Part shown: positions 60,857 through 64,000 of the stretch, piece by piece
Position numbering within the stretch: position 1 is the stretch's first letter
Layout: every line of letters starts with the position of its first letter
Origin: an actinobacterium SCGC AAA015-D07
Lineage (GTDB): Bacteria > Actinomycetota > Acidimicrobiia > Actinomarinales > Actinomarinaceae
DNA: 64,000 bases
NCBI GenBank assembly: GCA_000384495.1
Contig: ARQR01000003.1
Location: forward strand, 1-64,000
Reading direction: 5' to 3'
Made by a program: the position numbers and the translations under genes
Notes under the pieces: model-generated
Seen by the model: the letters and a program-made list of their open reading frames with translations, nothing else
Databases searched by the model: none
Told to the model about the DNA's origin: nothing

Positions 60857-61600
60857 ATGTTACAAACCCAACTTAGATATATCCAGACAGTTCTTACTTT
60901 TGGAATTTTTATAACAATTTTTCTAAACAATGAAAATCTAATTATCTCATGTTTTGTTGGTTTAATTTTGGCTTGGCAATTAGAGCTTCTTGCATGTGAG
61001 TTACGGACAACTAGTAATGAATTTATACTAATTCTTCTATTACTCATAACCTCTTTTTCTCCTGTTGCAACAATATTTTTTGAAATTAGCGAAATAAAGA
61101 GTTTGATCTTTTTGATTTCGATCCTGATAGGTATTTTTTATCTAACTTTTAAAGATATAAGTATTTCTACATTTGGAAATGCTTATTTAGTGACATTTAT
61201 TTCTTTTTTTCTAGTTTCTTTTTTTGTTTCAAATACATTTAGTGAAAATTTAGATTATCTAACATTTTTGTTTCTTATACTATTTTTCATAAAAACTTTA
61301 GCAACTTTTTTCAATATACAATTTAGTAATTATCAATATTTCTTTAATTTTTTCGCGTCGTTTTTTGTTGTTTCAACAGTCAGTTTGTTCTCTGGCTTTA
61401 CCATTCAATATGTTTTGATTACTGCAGGATTAATATCAATTTTTACAGTGATTATGAATTTTCTCTTTCAGAGAAATAGAAGAGAATATAAATATTTTTC
61501 AACACTAACGACCCAAATCTATCTTTTTGATTATTTAGTTTCTTTCTTATTTGCTTTGTATTTTGTTGATGTATTAAATCTCATTAATGGATTATTCTAG
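60857..61600 (+). CDS. Polytopic membrane protein of unknown function
   Basis: A 247-residue protein with about 7-8 hydrophobic segments and very short loops (for example ELLACELRTTSNEF and FQRNRREYKYF). No glycosyltransferase-like loop is present and I recognise no family. It may supply a membrane partner for the next two genes (acetyltransferase-like and MshA-like GT), which follow with gaps of 5 bp and an overlap of 4 bp. A TAAAAT at 60838-60843 could be its -10. Divergent from nrdJ. Confidence 0.65.
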   Translation: MLQTQLRYIQTVLTFGIFITIFLNNENLIISCFVGLILAWQLELLACELRTTSNEFILILLLLITSFSPVATIFFEISEIKSLIFLISILIGIFYLTFKDISISTFGNAYLVTFISFFLVSFFVSNTFSENLDYLTFLFLILFFIKTLATFFNIQFSNYQYFFNFFASFFVVSTVSLFSGFTIQYVLITAGLISIFTVIMNFLFQRNRREYKYFSTLTTQIYLFDYLVSFLFALYFVDVLNLINGLF

Positions 61601-61605
61601 AATCT

Positions 61606-62427
61606 GTGGTTAAAGACTTAGTAGCAAACTCTCCGTTCATAAATATAGAATTTATAAAATCATCTGAAAAAATTAATGAGCCTGACTCAAAAGTTTTATT
61701 TGATTATTACAAATTAGATTCAAACACTATCTCATTTCAAATAAATAGAGACTTTAGTGATTATCGGATCACTCCATATTTCTCCGACGATCAAATTGGT
61801 GATTTGAAAATTAAAAATTTTGAGCTTGACTCACTTAGTTATTTTCAAATTAAACAATTTTTAAATCAAAATACATTTACATCTATAGAAATCATAAAAA
61901 GTGACATATCTGTTTATTTAGAGCTTCCTAATAGTTATGAATCTTATTTAAATGAATTATCAAAAAAAAATAGGCATGAGTTAAAAAGGAAAAAACGGAT
62001 ATTCGAAGAGAGATTTGGAGAAACAGTATTTGAAAAAAGTAAAGACAGTGAGATTTTCAATAAATTTGTTAGTTTGCATAAAAAATCTTTGGGTGAGAAA
62101 GGGGAGTACATGACACAGGCTGTGGAAGAATTTTATAGCTCCCTTCTTAAACAAGAAAATTGGTATATTTATTACATTATCAAGGACGATTCTATGGTTT
62201 CTTCCGCTTTTGTATATGAGTCAGAAACAGTAGATTATCTTTTTAACTCATGTAGAGATCATGCTTTAGACGAATTTAATACGGGCACTTACTTAAACGA
62301 TAAATTATTACAAAATAGTATCAATAATAAAAAACAATATTTTGATTTCTTGAAAGGCGAAGAAAAATATAAATTTAATTTTGGTGGAAAAGTACATCAA
62401 TTATATGATTTAAGAATAAAAGTATGA
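61606..62427 (+). CDS. GNAT/FemAB-fold (BioF2-like) acyltransferase
   Basis: A 273-residue protein. NELSKKNRHELKRKKRIFEER is the basic helix and DFLKGEEKYKFNFGG the C-terminal signature of the Acetyltransf_6 (CelD/BioF2-like) group, often encoded in exopolysaccharide or cell-surface operons. AFVYESETVDYLFNSC lies in the core. Substrate unknown; acylation of a surface glycan or lipid is likely. GTG start. It overlaps the MshA-like gene by 4 bp. Confidence 0.82.
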   Translation: MVKDLVANSPFINIEFIKSSEKINEPDSKVLFDYYKLDSNTISFQINRDFSDYRITPYFSDDQIGDLKIKNFELDSLSYFQIKQFLNQNTFTSIEIIKSDISVYLELPNSYESYLNELSKKNRHELKRKKRIFEERFGETVFEKSKDSEIFNKFVSLHKKSLGEKGEYMTQAVEEFYSSLLKQENWYIYYIIKDDSMVSSAFVYESETVDYLFNSCRDHALDEFNTGTYLNDKLLQNSINNKKQYFDFLKGEEKYKFNFGGKVHQLYDLRIKV

Positions 62428-63557
62428 ATATTCTTCAGTTAGCTTTTCATACTTCTCCTTTCAGTATTGTTGGAAAGAATGATGGGGGAGGAATGAGTGT
62501 TTACGTTCAACAAATATCAAAATATTTATCAGAAAATCATAATATAACTGTTGTTACAGGAGAAAAAGCAGATAGCTTCACTGATAAAAATCTCGAATTT
62601 ATCTCATTAGATATGTTTGAATCGGAACTTAATGTTGAAGACAAAGAAATATACTTACAAGAATTTAAAAATAAATTAGTAGATTCCCTAGACCTAAACA
62701 GCTTTGATGTAATTCATGCTCATTATTGGTTATCAGGTCTTGTTGCTAAGGAGATCTCAAATGAATTAAATATACCATTTATTTTTACTTCACATAGTCT
62801 CGGGATTTTTCTTGATGGTTACAACAAAGAAAGAGTAGATTGCGAAAAAATTGTAATGACATCAACAAACTCAGTTACTGCTTCTTCTGTATTTGAAACC
62901 ATGTTGATTGCTGATACATACAAAATTGATGAAAATAAAATAAAAAAAATTACTCCTGGAGTTGATAGAAAAATATTCATTCCCGATTTGTCTGTAGAAA
63001 AAGAAAACATAATTTTGTCGATTGGCAGGATACAAGAACAAAAAGGACAGCTTCAAACTATAGAGTTTTTGAATCATTTTAAAAAAATTCAAAATGATTT
63101 TAAATGTTATTTTGTTGGTGGTCCAAGTGGAAAGCATGGCAACGAGTATCTGCACGAGCTTCAACAAACTATAAAAGATTTTAATCTAGATAAACACGTT
63201 GAGTTCTTAGGAGATCTTCCTCAAACAGAAATTATAGAGCTGTTCAAGAAAGCGAAATTACTGATCCACACTTCAAAATTTGAAACTTTTGGGCTTGTTG
63301 CTATTGAAGCCAACACGATGGGTGTACCTGTACTCACTACCAACAATGGATCATTAATGGAGATTATTGAGAACAACAAAAATGGTTATTTATCAGAGAA
63401 TTTAATTGATTCGAATGTAAACAATTTTGTAAATAATTTATTTAATAATGTTACAAAATATGAAGAGATTCATTTATCTTGCATTGAAAAATCGAAAAAA
63501 TATGATTGGATAAAAACGGCAAATGAACTAGAAAGTCTTTATCAGCAATTAGTTTGA
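62424..63557 (+). CDS. GT4 glycosyltransferase, MshA-like
   Basis: A 377-residue GT-B enzyme. FHTSPFSIVGKNDGGGMSVYV is the donor/acceptor loop of the MshA/sucrose-synthase-like branch (GGMSVYV), with HAHYWLSG, FTSHSLG, PGVDRKIF, VGGPSGKHG and KFETFGLVAIEANTMGVP (E-x7-E). MshA adds GlcNAc to inositol-3-phosphate at the start of mycothiol synthesis, but close relatives do other transfers, so the exact role is open. Last gene of the three-gene plus block; 3' end overlaps the hydrolase gene by 9 bp. Confidence 0.83.
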   Translation: MNILQLAFHTSPFSIVGKNDGGGMSVYVQQISKYLSENHNITVVTGEKADSFTDKNLEFISLDMFESELNVEDKEIYLQEFKNKLVDSLDLNSFDVIHAHYWLSGLVAKEISNELNIPFIFTSHSLGIFLDGYNKERVDCEKIVMTSTNSVTASSVFETMLIADTYKIDENKIKKITPGVDRKIFIPDLSVEKENIILSIGRIQEQKGQLQTIEFLNHFKKIQNDFKCYFVGGPSGKHGNEYLHELQQTIKDFNLDKHVEFLGDLPQTEIIELFKKAKLLIHTSKFETFGLVAIEANTMGVPVLTTNNGSLMEIIENNKNGYLSENLIDSNVNNFVNNLFNNVTKYEEIHLSCIEKSKKYDWIKTANELESLYQQLV

Positions 63558-64000
63558 AAGTTCTGTATCAAAAAACTCGTTTATTAAAATATCCCAATTT
63601 TCAACTTCAGCATAAATATTTTCAACATGCCCATAGTCGTAGTATTTAATCGTGTGCTCTATTCCAAGTCTTTTTGCAATAACTACTAGGTCGTCTCTAT
63701 GGTGTGGCTGGACTCTTTCGTCAAGAAGATTACTAATAATAAGTAGTTCTTGTTTCTGACCATTTTCTAATGCAAGTTCAGGTGTAATTCTGTCTAATTT
63801 CTCTCCATTAGCAACTCTCACATAGAACCTTAATGCCGGACCTACAATACTTGGAACGCCTTGATATTCAAGTTCTTCTTTCATTATTGTATTGAAATCA
63901 ACAGGTGGATCTACAACAATTGATGCAGTAAAGTCATCACTGGTATAGTGAGTATTTAGTGCAACCATTCCACCTAAAGAAAAACCTAATAAACCTATAT
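63549..64000 (-). CDS. Alpha/beta hydrolase, C-terminal part (gene continues past window end)
   Basis: The minus-strand frame continues beyond the first Met at 63968 to the window edge without a stop, so the 5' part is outside. The edge codes IGLLGFSLGGMVAL, the nucleophile elbow G-x-S-x-G. Further on, LLDERVQPHHRDDLV gives the Asp strand and YDYGHVENI the catalytic His, so all three triad positions are present. Ends DTELSN. Substrate unknown; esterase or lactonase type is possible. Confidence 0.85.
   Translation of the reverse strand, partial: IGLLGFSLGGMVALNTHYTSDDFTASIVVDPPVDFNTIMKEELEYQGVPSIVGPALRFYVRVANGEKLDRITPELALENGQKQELLIISNLLDERVQPHHRDDLVVIAKRLGIEHTIKYYDYGHVENIYAEVENWDILINEFFDTELSN

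Noticed and set aside
1..64000. Insertion sequence, transposase, integrase or Wzx flippase genes
   Set aside because: None of the open frames shows such a family; mobility is suggested only by the tRNA-derived repeats.

Overview
This 64 kb window is very AT-rich and tightly packed, and almost all of it builds surface glycans. It looks like a piece of a streamlined, low-GC actinobacterium, most likely a marine Acidimicrobiia or 'Candidatus Actinomarina'-type lineage. The support is a decaprenyl-phospho-arabinose module (UbiA / DprE1-like / DprE2-like), an MshA-like glycosyltransferase, a class II (B12-dependent) ribonucleotide reductase behind paired NrdR boxes, several promoters placed for leaderless transcription (TANNNT-like box, 6 nt, start codon), and Thr-rich VPQ linkers in a secreted protein. 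The taxon is an inference; no rRNA or ribosomal protein gene is present.

Layout. 1-1645: end of an unknown gene, a sugar-nucleotide SDR and a HhH-GPD DNA glycosylase. 1658-6607 (minus): operon for CDP-3,6-dideoxyhexose synthesis (RfbF, RfbG, RfbH) ending in a membrane protein. 6719-10592: polyprenyl-phosphate-sugar synthase and two polytopic proteins. 10713-17594: ABC exporter, three glycosyltransferases, an O-antigen polymerase/ligase and GDP-mannose 4,6-dehydratase, facing GDP-fucose synthase and a GT8 enzyme on minus. 19507-30930: asparagine synthetase, several glycosyltransferases, a flavoprotein, UDP-GlcNAc 2-epimerase and a GT2. 30964-33759: an intact tRNA-Val followed by two lipoprotein cassettes, each closed by a 67-bp copy of the tRNA 3' part, then a decayed third cassette. 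33810-40028: polytopic proteins including a second O-antigen polymerase/ligase-like protein. 40081-43930: polyprenyl-phospho-arabinose module plus a membrane protein. 45290-49550 (minus): overlapping four-gene operon of a divergent calcineurin-like lipoprotein, DUF4956, CotH fused to a beta-helix, and a VTC polyphosphate polymerase. 49626-57320: more glycosyltransferases, a methyltransferase, a cupin and a sugar aminotransferase. 57317-64000: NrdJ, a membrane protein, a FemAB/BioF2-type acetyltransferase, an MshA-like GT and an alpha/beta hydrolase cut by the window end.

How it fits together. Nucleotide-sugar enzymes (CDP-dideoxyhexose, GDP-fucose, ManNAc-type, amino sugars) feed cytoplasmic GT-A/GT-B enzymes. 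Three GT2 enzymes resembling polyprenyl-P-hexose synthases and the arabinose module would make lipid-linked donors for about ten polytopic GT-C-like proteins on the outer face. Two Wzy/WaaL-like proteins and an ABC exporter suggest more than one glycan. Strand changes every few genes, with tail-to-tail overlaps at most joints, give a mosaic look typical of a variable surface-glycan island. The most unusual parts are the tRNA-Val-derived repeat array with lipoprotein cassettes and the CotH/VTC/DUF4956/phosphoesterase operon.
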